Of a stretch of DNA of 64,000 nt, positions 1 through 9,519 are shown piece after piece. Each line of letters starts with the position of its first letter. Within the stretch, counting starts at the first letter, position 1. Both the position numbers and the translations under genes were made by a program. The notes below the pieces were generated by a model, which was not told the DNA's origin, did no database searches, and saw only the letters and a program-made list of their open reading frames with translations. Source of the stretch: Rhodospirillaceae bacterium (GTDB lineage Bacteria; Pseudomonadota; Alphaproteobacteria; Rhodospirillales; Rhodospirillaceae); the NCBI GenBank assembly GCA_028822445.1, contig JAPKDQ010000007.1, positions 1-64,000 on the forward strand. Direction: 5' to 3'.

Positions 1-74
1 TTACGCGCATTCGGTTTTGAGCAATACCGAATTGCTAGGTGTTGCATGGCGATGTTTTAGGGAATGGGAAGACA

Positions 75-863
75 ATGGTTACAAAAGGATATGCGAATTG
101 CTCCGAGGGTCAGGTGCATTATCGGGAAGCCGGTTCCGCTGACAAACCGGTGATTTGTTTTTTCCATCAGACGGCTAGTTCCAGTGCAATGTATGAGAAA
201 GTGATGATGTCGTTGGCTAACGATTATCACTGCTATGCCTTCGACTCCCCTGGGTTTGGCGGGTCTTATCATCCTAAGGCGATCCCGGATATTGCGTTTC
301 TCTCAGACCGCCTGTTAGAGGCGATCGAAGATCTAGGGATTACGTCTTTTCACGCTTGTGGACACCACACGGGCGGTTGCATCGCAATGGAAATGCCGGG
401 GAAAGCGCCAGAGAAGGTCGCGAGTCTTTCAGTCATTGGCCCGGTGTTGGTCAATGAGGAAGAGAAAGTTAAGTACATGAAAACTTTTGTACAGCCTTTC
501 AAAATCGAGCCGACCGGTGAGTTTCTCTCAACAGCTTGGGGCTACCTCAAGATGATCGGTGCCTCAACCACGCTCGATCTCCACAATCGGGAATTGGTGG
601 ACCATCTCATCGCGCACGAAACCATGCCTATGGCGTTTACTGCGGTTTGGAACCAAGACGTCGAAGGATTGTACAAATCGATATCTTGTCCGTTGATGAT
701 TATGTGTTCCAAGGACGATGTCCTGTGGCCGCTATTTGAGCGCGCCGGTGAAATGCGTCCTGACGCCCGGCAGTGCATCGTTGGTGGTGCGGATTATCAA
801 CCAGACAATGATCCGGAAAGCGTTGTCAAAGGCCTGCAGGAATTCTACGCAGAACTTGCCTAG
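75..863 (+). CDS. alpha/beta hydrolase-fold protein with atypical GHHTG elbow
   Basis: ORF 39..863; likely ATG at 75 (MVTKGYANCSEGQVHYREAG). Fold motifs HQTASSS, DSPGFGGS, GHHTGG. Similar to the two hydrolases at 46-47.7 kb. Confidence 0.8.
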   Translation: MVTKGYANCSEGQVHYREAGSADKPVICFFHQTASSSAMYEKVMMSLANDYHCYAFDSPGFGGSYHPKAIPDIAFLSDRLLEAIEDLGITSFHACGHHTGGCIAMEMPGKAPEKVASLSVIGPVLVNEEEKVKYMKTFVQPFKIEPTGEFLSTAWGYLKMIGASTTLDLHNRELVDHLIAHETMPMAFTAVWNQDVEGLYKSISCPLMIMCSKDDVLWPLFERAGEMRPDARQCIVGGADYQPDNDPESVVKGLQEFYAELA

Positions 864-907
864 CTTGGTGTAACGCCTCACTGAGTAAACGGTTGGCCCA
901 TTATCGT

Positions 908-2014
908 TTATCTTCGCCACCACAGAATAAATCCAGTGACAAAGAGGGCTGGGAAAAACAACCCGGCGACAAACATGATCAGTCGCCCCGGCAAACCGGC
1001 GATTGCGCCGCTGTGGAGGCTAGCGGCAAAGTCAGCGGAGAGCAGTGATGTCCATGTGGGCGCGGCTGGGGCAGAAACGCGAATTATGCTGCCATTGTAC
1101 CGGTTCACGAAAACTGTAGTTTGCTTGCTTACGGCATTTTCGCCCACGGGAAAGACCCGGATGAGGTAGAAGGGCTGGGGGCCAAGGGGTCTCAGAATGA
1201 AGCCGAGCCATGTATCTGGAACCGCAGTCAAGGCAGCATCTGCGGCTTGGTGCCAGGGAATGGTCGGCGGCGGACCCCCAGTCTGCTCACCAGTGGACGG
1301 TCCTTTAGTTCGAGTACCGTTAGGGCCTGATGCGGGTGCTGAAGAACCAGCTGGCGGCCCGATTTCCGGGGTCGTCAGTTTCCAAACAATGGGCGGAACG
1401 GTTAAAGCCGAAATGAAGAGGAAGACAAACAGGTAGACACCGCTCGTATTGTGTAAATCACGAAGCAAACGGCGTGAACCACCGTTCCACTTGACGGATA
1501 GAGCCGTCTTCACTCTTCCTTTGCGCGGCCACCAGAGCACGAGCCCTGCGACGAACATGGCCATAAGGACTATTGCCAAAATGCCAAGCGTATTCTCTCC
1601 GACAGCTCCCAGGGTGAGATCACCGTGGAGACGTCGGATCAACGCCATGGAAGATAGGCTGGAGCGCGTGCCAATGATCGAGGCGGTATACGGATCAATG
1701 AAAATTTGCTTCTCTTCCCCGTTGGCAAGTCGCAGTGTGACGATAAATGTTCGTTCACTCGCGTCGTCGAGGCGGGATACACGGAGAGCCTTCCAAGCCG
1801 AGTCTTCTCTCTCGGCAGCTGAGACAAGCTGGTCAAGAGGTAAGTGATTGCCAAAGGGGGAAACCGTATACATTTCGGCATTGAAAGCGACATCTAACTC
1901 ATCTTCGAATATCAGGATTGAACCAGTAATGCCGACAAGGACGATAAGAAGCCCGGGGATAATCCCAGCCCATCGGTGAAAGAAGAGCCAAGCCTGTTGC
2001 GTTCTCGCCTGCAC
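908..2014 (-). CDS. PepSY-associated TM helix domain protein (PiuB-like iron-regulated membrane protein)
   Basis: N-terminal RTQQAWLFFHRWAGIIPGLLIVLVGITGSILIFEDELD, HxxW pattern and several TM helices. Confidence 0.8.
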   Translation of the reverse strand: MQARTQQAWLFFHRWAGIIPGLLIVLVGITGSILIFEDELDVAFNAEMYTVSPFGNHLPLDQLVSAAEREDSAWKALRVSRLDDASERTFIVTLRLANGEEKQIFIDPYTASIIGTRSSLSSMALIRRLHGDLTLGAVGENTLGILAIVLMAMFVAGLVLWWPRKGRVKTALSVKWNGGSRRLLRDLHNTSGVYLFVFLFISALTVPPIVWKLTTPEIGPPAGSSAPASGPNGTRTKGPSTGEQTGGPPPTIPWHQAADAALTAVPDTWLGFILRPLGPQPFYLIRVFPVGENAVSKQTTVFVNRYNGSIIRVSAPAAPTWTSLLSADFAASLHSGAIAGLPGRLIMFVAGLFFPALFVTGFILWWRR

Positions 2015-2393
2015 TTATAGTCACCCACATCCTGTGAATCCGAACTTATCTAATTCGCTACAGCTTGCCTGAACAATGTGCAACGAGATTATTATAATTT
2101 ATATCCGCAAGCATAAATTCAACGACGGTCGCATAGACTATCTCCACCTTCTCGCGGCTTGCGACGCTTCGAAAGACTGGCTGTCAAGGTTGATTAGGAA
2201 TCGAATGTTATATTCATGATTTGACCGATTTTAGATCAGGCCACCCGGGCCATCGGCACAGCCTGGGACGAAGTCCGCAATGCCCTGAAGCCGGGCTCTG
2301 CGATTATCCACCGAAGCAGGCCGGGTTAATTTTCCTTTCCGGTGCGAAAGAACAGGCGTAGCCTGCAAGCTTATCTCATAAGAGAGGCCCGCC

Positions 2394-3581
2394 ATGCTCC
2401 CTGTAATTGACCAGCCATTTCCTCACGACCTCATGCCCATTCCCGACCACGACGAACATGCGCGCGAAGATTTTACCGTCACGCTGAAGCTGTACGCGTC
2501 GGAACACCTTTATCCTTATGACGAGGTCGTTTACGAAAAACGAGCCAAGCCAAAGTTCATTAAAGAGAACGGCCGCGAGCCAGAGAATTGCGATGAAGTG
2601 CATCGCTTAATGATGGACGATCCGTTCACCCAGTTCTGGAGCGGTATCGCCCGCAACATGCAGGAGTCTCTTTGGGATACCCAAGGCCGCATTGCTGAAC
2701 GGCAACTCGATCGCATTGAAGCAGAAGCAAAAAAGAACAGCGCCGATCCTATCGGCAGCTTAACGCTAGATCCGGATTTCAAGACGCCGGCATACCTTGA
2801 AGCGGTGGACATTCACGCTATGCCCGGCGGGTACCAGATCACTCTTTCTGAAGATGACGTTTTTCAGGGCGCAGTCTATGACCGTGGTGCCTACTACTAC
2901 ACTAAAGGCATGGTCGGGCGGCATGGCCAGGGTGGCGGCACGGCCATGGTAATGGCTGTAAAAGACCTCTATCCAGACTTGAAGCCGAAGCGCATTCTTG
3001 ATGTGGGCTGCGCCATTGGCTGGTCGACGGCACCCTTGTTGCACGCTTATCCCGACGCCGAAGTCTACGGCATTGATGTTGGCGCAGCGATTCTACGCTA
3101 CGGTCATGGCCGCTCGGAATCACTCGGCGATAAAATTCATTATCTGCAAATGAGCGGCGACGACATCAAATTCCCCGATGGTTATTTTGACCTGGTGGTC
3201 AGTGGTGGGGTGTTCCATGAAACATCAAACAAGGGCGCCAAAAAGATGATTGCCGAAATGCACCGTGTCACGTCGCCGGGCGGTGTGTGCATGAATTATG
3301 ATATTCCTTACGGGGGCGCATATAACCTGCATGCCCAGTTCATGCTCAACTGGGACTGCTATTACAACGCCGAGCCATTTTGGCGGCAATGGACGAGCTG
3401 GGACCGCACCGAATTTATGGCCAATGGCGGTTTCGAACAGGACACTGTGCAGGAATGGTGGGCGGACCGAGATCATCACGGAAACTTCAAGCTCTTCAAA
3501 GACCCGTTTGATGACCTCCACACATCAGCCCGTGGCGGCATCGGCCGGGTGCATTTCTTTGGAGCTAAAAAAGTCGCCTAA
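2394..3581 (+). CDS. class I SAM-dependent methyltransferase
   Basis: 395 aa; SAM motif I RILDVGCAIGWSTAPLL, later acidic YGIDVG, FDLVVSGGVFHE. Confidence 0.8.
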   Translation: MLPVIDQPFPHDLMPIPDHDEHAREDFTVTLKLYASEHLYPYDEVVYEKRAKPKFIKENGREPENCDEVHRLMMDDPFTQFWSGIARNMQESLWDTQGRIAERQLDRIEAEAKKNSADPIGSLTLDPDFKTPAYLEAVDIHAMPGGYQITLSEDDVFQGAVYDRGAYYYTKGMVGRHGQGGGTAMVMAVKDLYPDLKPKRILDVGCAIGWSTAPLLHAYPDAEVYGIDVGAAILRYGHGRSESLGDKIHYLQMSGDDIKFPDGYFDLVVSGGVFHETSNKGAKKMIAEMHRVTSPGGVCMNYDIPYGGAYNLHAQFMLNWDCYYNAEPFWRQWTSWDRTEFMANGGFEQDTVQEWWADRDHHGNFKLFKDPFDDLHTSARGGIGRVHFFGAKKVA

Positions 3582-4267
3582 CGTAAGGCTAAAACCTCCT
3601 GCACTTTGGCAGCGCAGTTCTCGGCGCTGTCATCGCCGTCATACTCTTGTTGAAAATGGAACTGCACGGACGAGCGTTGCACAGCCACGTCGAACCACGC
3701 CTCTAGGCTGGCGTTACCCACACGCCAATTGTAGTCACGCGGCACCGGGTCGGGCACGTACTTGGGTACACAGACATCTAAATACGTTAAGGCATGGATC
3801 GCCGCTGCATCCCCGATGTCGAAGGTATGTTCAGTTGCAGCGTCCGCGTTCATGGTGGCAACACAGCGCTTCACCTTGGGCCACAGCCAATTGATGAACT
3901 TGGGCCGCGGTGCGTCTGAATAGTCGTCATCGGTGGTCAACTGCGTAGTCGCCTCGAACATTATATCCGCCAAGGCCAAGCGGCGTAGCGCATCCCAGCG
4001 CGCTGGGCCCGGCGCCGGATAAAGAGACCTCCCGCCCGGCGCCAAACTGTCCAAATACTCAACAATAGCCTGGCTGCCGTAAAGCGCCCCACCGTCGTCC
4101 AGAGTCAGGGTCGGCACCTTGTTAAGCGGGTTGAGCACGGTGATGTCATAGCCAGCGCGAAACGGATAAACGGCGACGGGTTCGATGCGATCCCATACGC
4201 CGACTTCATGAGCAGTGATTAGCGTTTTGTGGGCGAAGATATGTATGGGTGTATAAAATAGTTTCAC
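3578..4267 (-). CDS. glutathione S-transferase family protein
   Basis: MKLFYTPIHIFAHKTLITAHEVGVWDRIEPV...NPLNKVPTLTLDDGGALYGSQAIVEYLD: GST N-terminal thioredoxin-fold pattern. Confidence 0.85.
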   Translation of the reverse strand: MKLFYTPIHIFAHKTLITAHEVGVWDRIEPVAVYPFRAGYDITVLNPLNKVPTLTLDDGGALYGSQAIVEYLDSLAPGGRSLYPAPGPARWDALRRLALADIMFEATTQLTTDDDYSDAPRPKFINWLWPKVKRCVATMNADAATEHTFDIGDAAAIHALTYLDVCVPKYVPDPVPRDYNWRVGNASLEAWFDVAVQRSSVQFHFQQEYDGDDSAENCAAKVQEVLALR

Positions 4268-4446
4268 AGCACGCCTCCCTGAATGTGTTCAATGGAGTGT
4301 AGGCGAAAGTGGCCCGGTTGGCTAACCCACTCGCTTCTGTCGATCTTGCTTCTACCGTAGAATTCTTCCACGCCCCAACCATGAGAAAATTAAGTCCACC
4401 ATGAAGTGCGGTTGCATAGCTTTGCCTTTTCTCCGAAAGTGTCACC

Positions 4447-4953
4447 ATGATTGAACCTATTGTTTTGTATGCCAGTGTCACGATGCTAACGGTTGGCCTA
4501 GTCACCTTGGCATGGGTGGATTTTAAGACCGGCTACTTGCCTGATAGCCTTCAGGTTGCATTAACAGTAGCGGCGATTGCAATTATCGCACTTGGATCCC
4601 CGATCAGTGTTAACTGGACCGACGCTTTACTTGGCGCACTCATCAATGGCACTGCGTTTTGGAGCCTACGATGGATAATGACGCGCATTAAAGGCCGTGA
4701 AGCAATGGGTTTAGGCGACGTTAAACTCGTCGCAGTCGGAGGGCTTTGGTTAGGCCCATGGGCCCTTCCCTACATCATGGCCCTGTCCGGTACCGTCACG
4801 CTTATAGCAATTGGGCTCACCGCACTGGTTCTACGCAAGCCAACTTGGCAGGGCGAGATCCCCTTAGGGCCTGGAATTGCCATTGGGATTCTTGCCGCGT
4901 ATCTGGCTGCCATCGCAGGCATTCCTGGCATCACCGGTCCCGCACAGTTGTAG
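4447..4953 (+). CDS. A24-type prepilin peptidase (short form, no N-methylase domain)
   Basis: 168 aa membrane protein with WVDFKTGYLPD and GLGDVKLVAVGGLWLG (the two catalytic Asp motifs of A24 aspartic peptidases). Confidence 0.85.
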   Translation: MIEPIVLYASVTMLTVGLVTLAWVDFKTGYLPDSLQVALTVAAIAIIALGSPISVNWTDALLGALINGTAFWSLRWIMTRIKGREAMGLGDVKLVAVGGLWLGPWALPYIMALSGTVTLIAIGLTALVLRKPTWQGEIPLGPGIAIGILAAYLAAIAGIPGITGPAQL

Positions 4954-5138
4954 ATCTGCTAGCAGTTCGCCCTGAAGCCTCTAAGCGTTTTCTATGCCTG
5001 AAACGGTCCATTATCTCATAGAAACAAGGGGTTGGCGTTTAGCGGTACAGAGATGTTCTTTTGCCGTGGCCCGCCCAAACGCAACCTGTTTGAAAAAAAT
5101 AACAGGCGAAGCCGGGCAGAAAACATCTCAGCAAACAA

Positions 5139-6122
5139 TTAGTTAGTCGGGTTCGCCGCTAGGCCAATAATTGGTTCAAGAAATTCTGCGAATAACTTAT
5201 TCGCATAGGAATTTGGGTGTGGGTCGGGAACCGTTACCCAAAGATCGCTCGGGTTTTGCCCCTGCACGGCTGGTAGAACCGAGACATACTCAACATTAAG
5301 ATCAGCTGCCAACGCAGAGACTTTCTCCGACACCTCGTCGAAGGGGTACGGCTCCAGCTCTCTTAGCTCGGGGTAATCTACAACAATTAGCGGAATATTA
5401 TTCGCTCGGCACATTTCGGCTAAATTACTTATAGACCACTGCATCACCTGCCATCCTGCAGCATCTGGCAGGTAGAGGTTCGTGTAGTAATCTTTCCAAT
5501 CATGACCGCCAAAGATAAGGCGCCGAACCGTATCAAAAGCACCAAATAGGATGACGCGACTATATAAAATCGTGTCATACCAATGAACAACTGCTGGGGT
5601 GGGGGTTTCTTCAGCGTCATTTATAAACACATTGAGCACAACGAGATCAGGTTTCATCGCTAGGCCATACTGCTCAAACCACGCCACTTCCATTGAAGTA
5701 TTATAGTTTCCTACCCCGCTATTAATGACGGAGACAGCCCTACCCATGCCTTGAGATAACGATGATTCTAGGCGTTGGGATACAGTTTCATTTTGCGGCA
5801 CCCCCCATCCAAAGGTGATCGAATCACCAAGCATTAGAATCTTAGTGGCGTCGGCACTTCTTCCATTTCGACTGTCATCGCGCAGCCCATCAGCGTTGAT
5901 GCTGACATCAACACCCATAAGCCTTGCCATACTAGAAGGCTTGTGGCGGTGTCCAATAGTTGGATCATCAGCGACCTCTTTTACGGATACTGCGTACTTC
6001 CACATTTCAAGGTGGTAGTGCATGCCGGTATCAACAATCGTCCGGCACGCAAACTCAAACAAACCAACAGCAATGGCAAAAGACGCTGCTATCAAAACTA
6101 TGGAAGATAAAACTGAGCGCAT
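5139..6122 (-). CDS. SGNH/GDSL-type hydrolase with N-terminal TM segment
   Basis: Likely start MRSVLSSIVLIAASFAIAVGLFEF (ATG at 6122). Block I ILMLGDSITFGWGV; C-terminal DPHPNSYANKLFAEF (DxxH). Confidence 0.8.
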   Translation of the reverse strand: MRSVLSSIVLIAASFAIAVGLFEFACRTIVDTGMHYHLEMWKYAVSVKEVADDPTIGHRHKPSSMARLMGVDVSINADGLRDDSRNGRSADATKILMLGDSITFGWGVPQNETVSQRLESSLSQGMGRAVSVINSGVGNYNTSMEVAWFEQYGLAMKPDLVVLNVFINDAEETPTPAVVHWYDTILYSRVILFGAFDTVRRLIFGGHDWKDYYTNLYLPDAAGWQVMQWSISNLAEMCRANNIPLIVVDYPELRELEPYPFDEVSEKVSALAADLNVEYVSVLPAVQGQNPSDLWVTVPDPHPNSYANKLFAEFLEPIIGLAANPTN

Positions 6123-6127
6123 CGGCC

Positions 6128-7141
6128 TTATCGATTCTCCAGATTCTCTTGGACACCAAGGTTGCTCGCCATCCAGCGCGCTACACACGTTGAAAAATGA
6201 GAATGAAGCATAGCATTAGGATGACCATTGCCACCTAGCAAGTAGTCATCCGAGGCTTCTCTTGCAAATTCTGAGCAATCCAGCACTGGGGGCTCGAAGC
6301 CGTCAAACACCTCAGCGGAAACTTGAGCACGGTCCTCCAGAATAACAACAAGAAAATTTGCACCTATTTGTTCTGCAAACGCAGCAAACCGCGACAGAAT
6401 TTTTTGAGTTACAGCAACCCCTTCACTACCAGAATTAAACTGAAAGCTCTGCATCCAAATGTGATGAATTAAAGTAACCATGGCAGACGACGTTTCAAGA
6501 ACCCATGGCTCGATCGTCTCGAACGGGCGAAACACAAGCTCACCGTTCACAACTCTGTAGTGCGGTGGCGAAACAAAGCGGCCCTCAGAATCAGATATGC
6601 TGTAGACCCAGGATTGATCCGATACGTTTCGGGCGACATGTGAATCTGCAAACGTCAGAATAATCAATTCTGGCTGCTCATCCTTGTAAAAATTAGAAAC
6701 GGCGCGCTCTGCCATTAGCAATGCCTGCGCTGTGCTGTAACCACCATTGCCGAAATTCTCTATCCACAATGCTGGGAACAATTGGGCTAGAAGGAACGGG
6801 AAAGACTCTTGATCAACGACACCATAGGATTGGGCGTTACTACCCCCAACGATCATAACCGGGCGGTTTTTACTTTCGGCATCACTGTTTAGCCTCGTTG
6901 CACGGCGACCATGATCCCAAAATGTCATGGGAGCGTTGCCGTGTTCCAGAGAGACCGATACTCCGGGCTTGTTGACCCACCCAAGTTCACCGTCGGGTTC
7001 TGACCAAGTCGCCTCATCCCCTTCGACAAAAAAACGGTTTGCCTCCAAAACACGCGGTTCAAACCCTGAAAATCTCAGGACATACTCAGCAGACAAAGCA
7101 GAGACAACCAGAGACAAAAAAAGTAGTGACAGATTTCTCAA
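6128..7141 (-). CDS. SGNH/GDSL-like hydrolase with N-terminal TM segment
   Basis: VMIVGGSNAQSYGV (block I variant), GNGGYSTAQAL, GGNGHPNAMLHSHFS; adjacent to and apparently paralogous with the previous gene. Confidence 0.7.
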   Translation of the reverse strand: MRNLSLLFLSLVVSALSAEYVLRFSGFEPRVLEANRFFVEGDEATWSEPDGELGWVNKPGVSVSLEHGNAPMTFWDHGRRATRLNSDAESKNRPVMIVGGSNAQSYGVVDQESFPFLLAQLFPALWIENFGNGGYSTAQALLMAERAVSNFYKDEQPELIILTFADSHVARNVSDQSWVYSISDSEGRFVSPPHYRVVNGELVFRPFETIEPWVLETSSAMVTLIHHIWMQSFQFNSGSEGVAVTQKILSRFAAFAEQIGANFLVVILEDRAQVSAEVFDGFEPPVLDCSEFAREASDDYLLGGNGHPNAMLHSHFSTCVARWMASNLGVQENLENR

Positions 7142-7388
7142 GAAAAGAACCCCATATTACCCGCCACACGCAGCATTTCACGCGGTACGGGAAAAACACT
7201 GCACAGTTATGACCTAAACGACGGGGTGCGGTCAAAAATGATGCATTTCCAGGGCCTTACTTATTTGTCATTGTTAAAATTGCGCTAGGTTGTGGGATTG
7301 GCACAGCCTTTGGTTCCACGTAGGTTAGCCATCTATTATAGATTACTAAAGGCCGTGGTAGAATCCGCCCTACTATTTACAATGCAAG

Positions 7389-7718
7389 ATGAAACCCATG
7401 CTAGAGTTTCCCGTAAACGTGACGAAATCAGAAGACGGCGATTACATCGCCCGCTTGGCCGATAGAGCCAACGGACCGCAGGGCAATGGCGTCGACCCTT
7501 TTGCCGCACTCAATGATCTAAAGGCGCAGGCGATCGCAGATTTAGCCCTTCTTGATAAGGATGGACGTTTGCCGATACCGTCAAACGCAGATGACAGGCC
7601 AGTCATTATTTATGAAAATCAACCTAATGATGCAAGTGGGTTAGAGACCAGCATCATTCGGCAAGGGCAAATGTTGGGTTACTGCTGGACAAATGACATC
7701 GTGTTTTCAGAAAAATAG
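7389..7718 (+). CDS. HicB-like domain protein (no HicA partner visible)
   Basis: MLEFPVNVTKSEDGDYIARLADRANGPQGNGVDPFAALNDLKAQAIADLALLDKDGRLPIPS matches the HicB N-terminal domain pattern. Stop overlaps the gspE start. Confidence 0.55.
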   Translation: MKPMLEFPVNVTKSEDGDYIARLADRANGPQGNGVDPFAALNDLKAQAIADLALLDKDGRLPIPSNADDRPVIIYENQPNDASGLETSIIRQGQMLGYCWTNDIVFSEK

Positions 7719-9463
7719 TGGTGGCTAATACTATGACTGACGCTGCACACGATTTCTTGTCACCTGCACCACCGTTAGGTGAGATGCTGGAATCCGCTGG
7801 CCATATCTCATCGGCCGACTTAACCAAAGCATTATCCTTTCAGGAGCAGTTCGGCGGGCGTCTCGGCGCCATCCTTATTAGAATTGGTGCCGTCGCCGAG
7901 CAGGACGTTCTTATCGCATTATCGGAGCAGCTTGGGTTCGTCATAATCGACCGGGCCACACTCCCTCAAGACCCAGCAGTTTATGCAGACTGTTTAAGCG
8001 GCACGTCCATCACCCCCATGTGGTGGGTGGATGCCAGCGCCCTTCTTTGGCGAAATGCAGGTGACGGCACACCTAATTGCATCAGCCGCGACCCCCTAGA
8101 ACCTAGCCTACAAGAAACCGTGAGTGGAGCCTTTAGCGACGAACCCGTGACATGGTGGCTAACATCTAGCCGTGACCTAGATTTCATGCTTGATCTCGTT
8201 AAACAGCACATTATTGGCGACACGATCGATATAGGCGACGACGTCGCGCTTCTGAGGGAGTTGGCTGAAGAAGCGCCTGTTGTCGAGCTTGTTTCCAACA
8301 CGCTCGCGCAAGCTGTTAACGAAGGCGCGTCTGATATTCATGTGGAACCGCGCGAAAAGGACTTCGATATTCGATATCGCGTTGACGGCGTTTTGCAAAC
8401 CCGCCTGACGCTGCCACGCAATAGGTTTGACGCGGTAGCATCTCGTATCAAGTTGATTTCTGGCATTGATATTGCCGAACGTCGCCTCCCACAGGACGGC
8501 CGTATTGGAATGCGCATCAGCGGCAAAGACCTTGATGTTCGTGTTTCATCCCTACCAGGCGTTTGGGGTGAGTCCATCGTCATGAGGCTACTGCTGAAAG
8601 AACAAAAGGACTTTTCTCTTGATCGCATAGGAATGGCTCAAGACCATTTCGAGGTCTTCTCCACCCTTGTCAAAGAGCCATACGGAATTGTCCTGGTTAC
8701 AGGGCCGACAGGCTCGGGAAAGTCCACAACGCTGAAGGCAACACTCGAGCACATCATCGACGGCAAGAAGAAAATCATCACGGTCGAAGATCCAGTTGAG
8801 TACAACATTCACGGCGTCACACAAGTCCAAACCAAGTCCGAAATTGATTATACGTTTGCACGAGCGCTAAGGTCTATTCTCCGGCAAGACCCTGACACAA
8901 TTATGATCGGTGAAATACGTGACCTAGAAACTGCAGAAATTGCTGTCCAAGCGTCATTGACTGGCCACATGGTGTTCTCGACCTTGCACACCAATGATTC
9001 TCTAAGTGCGTTTACCAGGCTAATAGACATGGGCGTGGAACCGTTCTTAGTGGCATCTTCAGTGAGGGCGGTTATGGCCCAACGTCTCGCCAGACGCGTA
9101 TGCACAGAGTGCAAGACTGTATCTACACCGCCAAAGCCGATTGTTGCGAAATACAACTCGATTCAAAGCCGGTTCTCAAATCTCGTCACAGCGTCACCTG
9201 AATGGGTCACGTCAGTTGGTTGTGACGCTTGCCAGCATACGGGATACCGCGGGCGTATGGGCCTATATGAAATGGCCGCAGTAACTGATGGCATCGCAGA
9301 CCTGGTAATGCAAAACAGGCCTGTGCACGAACTGCACAAATCCGCCGAACAAGACGGCTTCCGTACGCTTTTAGAAGATGGCCTTATTAAAGCGGCCATG
9401 GGCTTAACATCTGTTGAGGAGGTAATAAGGGTCGCTGGTCAGGTCGGGATGGATGACAAATAA
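7718..9463 (+). CDS. gspE: type II secretion ATPase GspE
   Basis: N-terminal MshEN-like region; Walker A GPTGSGKSTTL; ITVEDPVEYNIHGVTQVQ; RQDPDTIMIGEIRDLETAEIAVQASLTGH; CTEC...CDAC zinc motif. Possible alternative ATG at 7733. Confidence 0.97.
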   Translation: MVANTMTDAAHDFLSPAPPLGEMLESAGHISSADLTKALSFQEQFGGRLGAILIRIGAVAEQDVLIALSEQLGFVIIDRATLPQDPAVYADCLSGTSITPMWWVDASALLWRNAGDGTPNCISRDPLEPSLQETVSGAFSDEPVTWWLTSSRDLDFMLDLVKQHIIGDTIDIGDDVALLRELAEEAPVVELVSNTLAQAVNEGASDIHVEPREKDFDIRYRVDGVLQTRLTLPRNRFDAVASRIKLISGIDIAERRLPQDGRIGMRISGKDLDVRVSSLPGVWGESIVMRLLLKEQKDFSLDRIGMAQDHFEVFSTLVKEPYGIVLVTGPTGSGKSTTLKATLEHIIDGKKKIITVEDPVEYNIHGVTQVQTKSEIDYTFARALRSILRQDPDTIMIGEIRDLETAEIAVQASLTGHMVFSTLHTNDSLSAFTRLIDMGVEPFLVASSVRAVMAQRLARRVCTECKTVSTPPKPIVAKYNSIQSRFSNLVTASPEWVTSVGCDACQHTGYRGRMGLYEMAAVTDGIADLVMQNRPVHELHKSAEQDGFRTLLEDGLIKAAMGLTSVEEVIRVAGQVGMDDK

Positions 9464-9519
9464 TACCCATGCCATAAGCCGAGCAACGCCCGGCCACCTT
9501 TATGTAGTGCCAGCCTGAC

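Noticed and set aside
1449-1847. 132-aa + strand ORF
   Set aside because: Antisense to the PepSY membrane protein; no recognisable domain.
3298-3894. 198-aa + strand ORF
   Set aside because: Overlaps the methyltransferase in another frame and the GST gene on the opposite strand; low-complexity Arg/His/Thr translation, no family features.
7298-7314. TTGGCACAGCCTTTGGT, resembling a sigma-54 promoter upstream of the hicB-like/gspE operon
   Set aside because: The -24 part fits TGGCAC but the -12 element reads TTGG instead of TTGC; too weak without a mapped start site.
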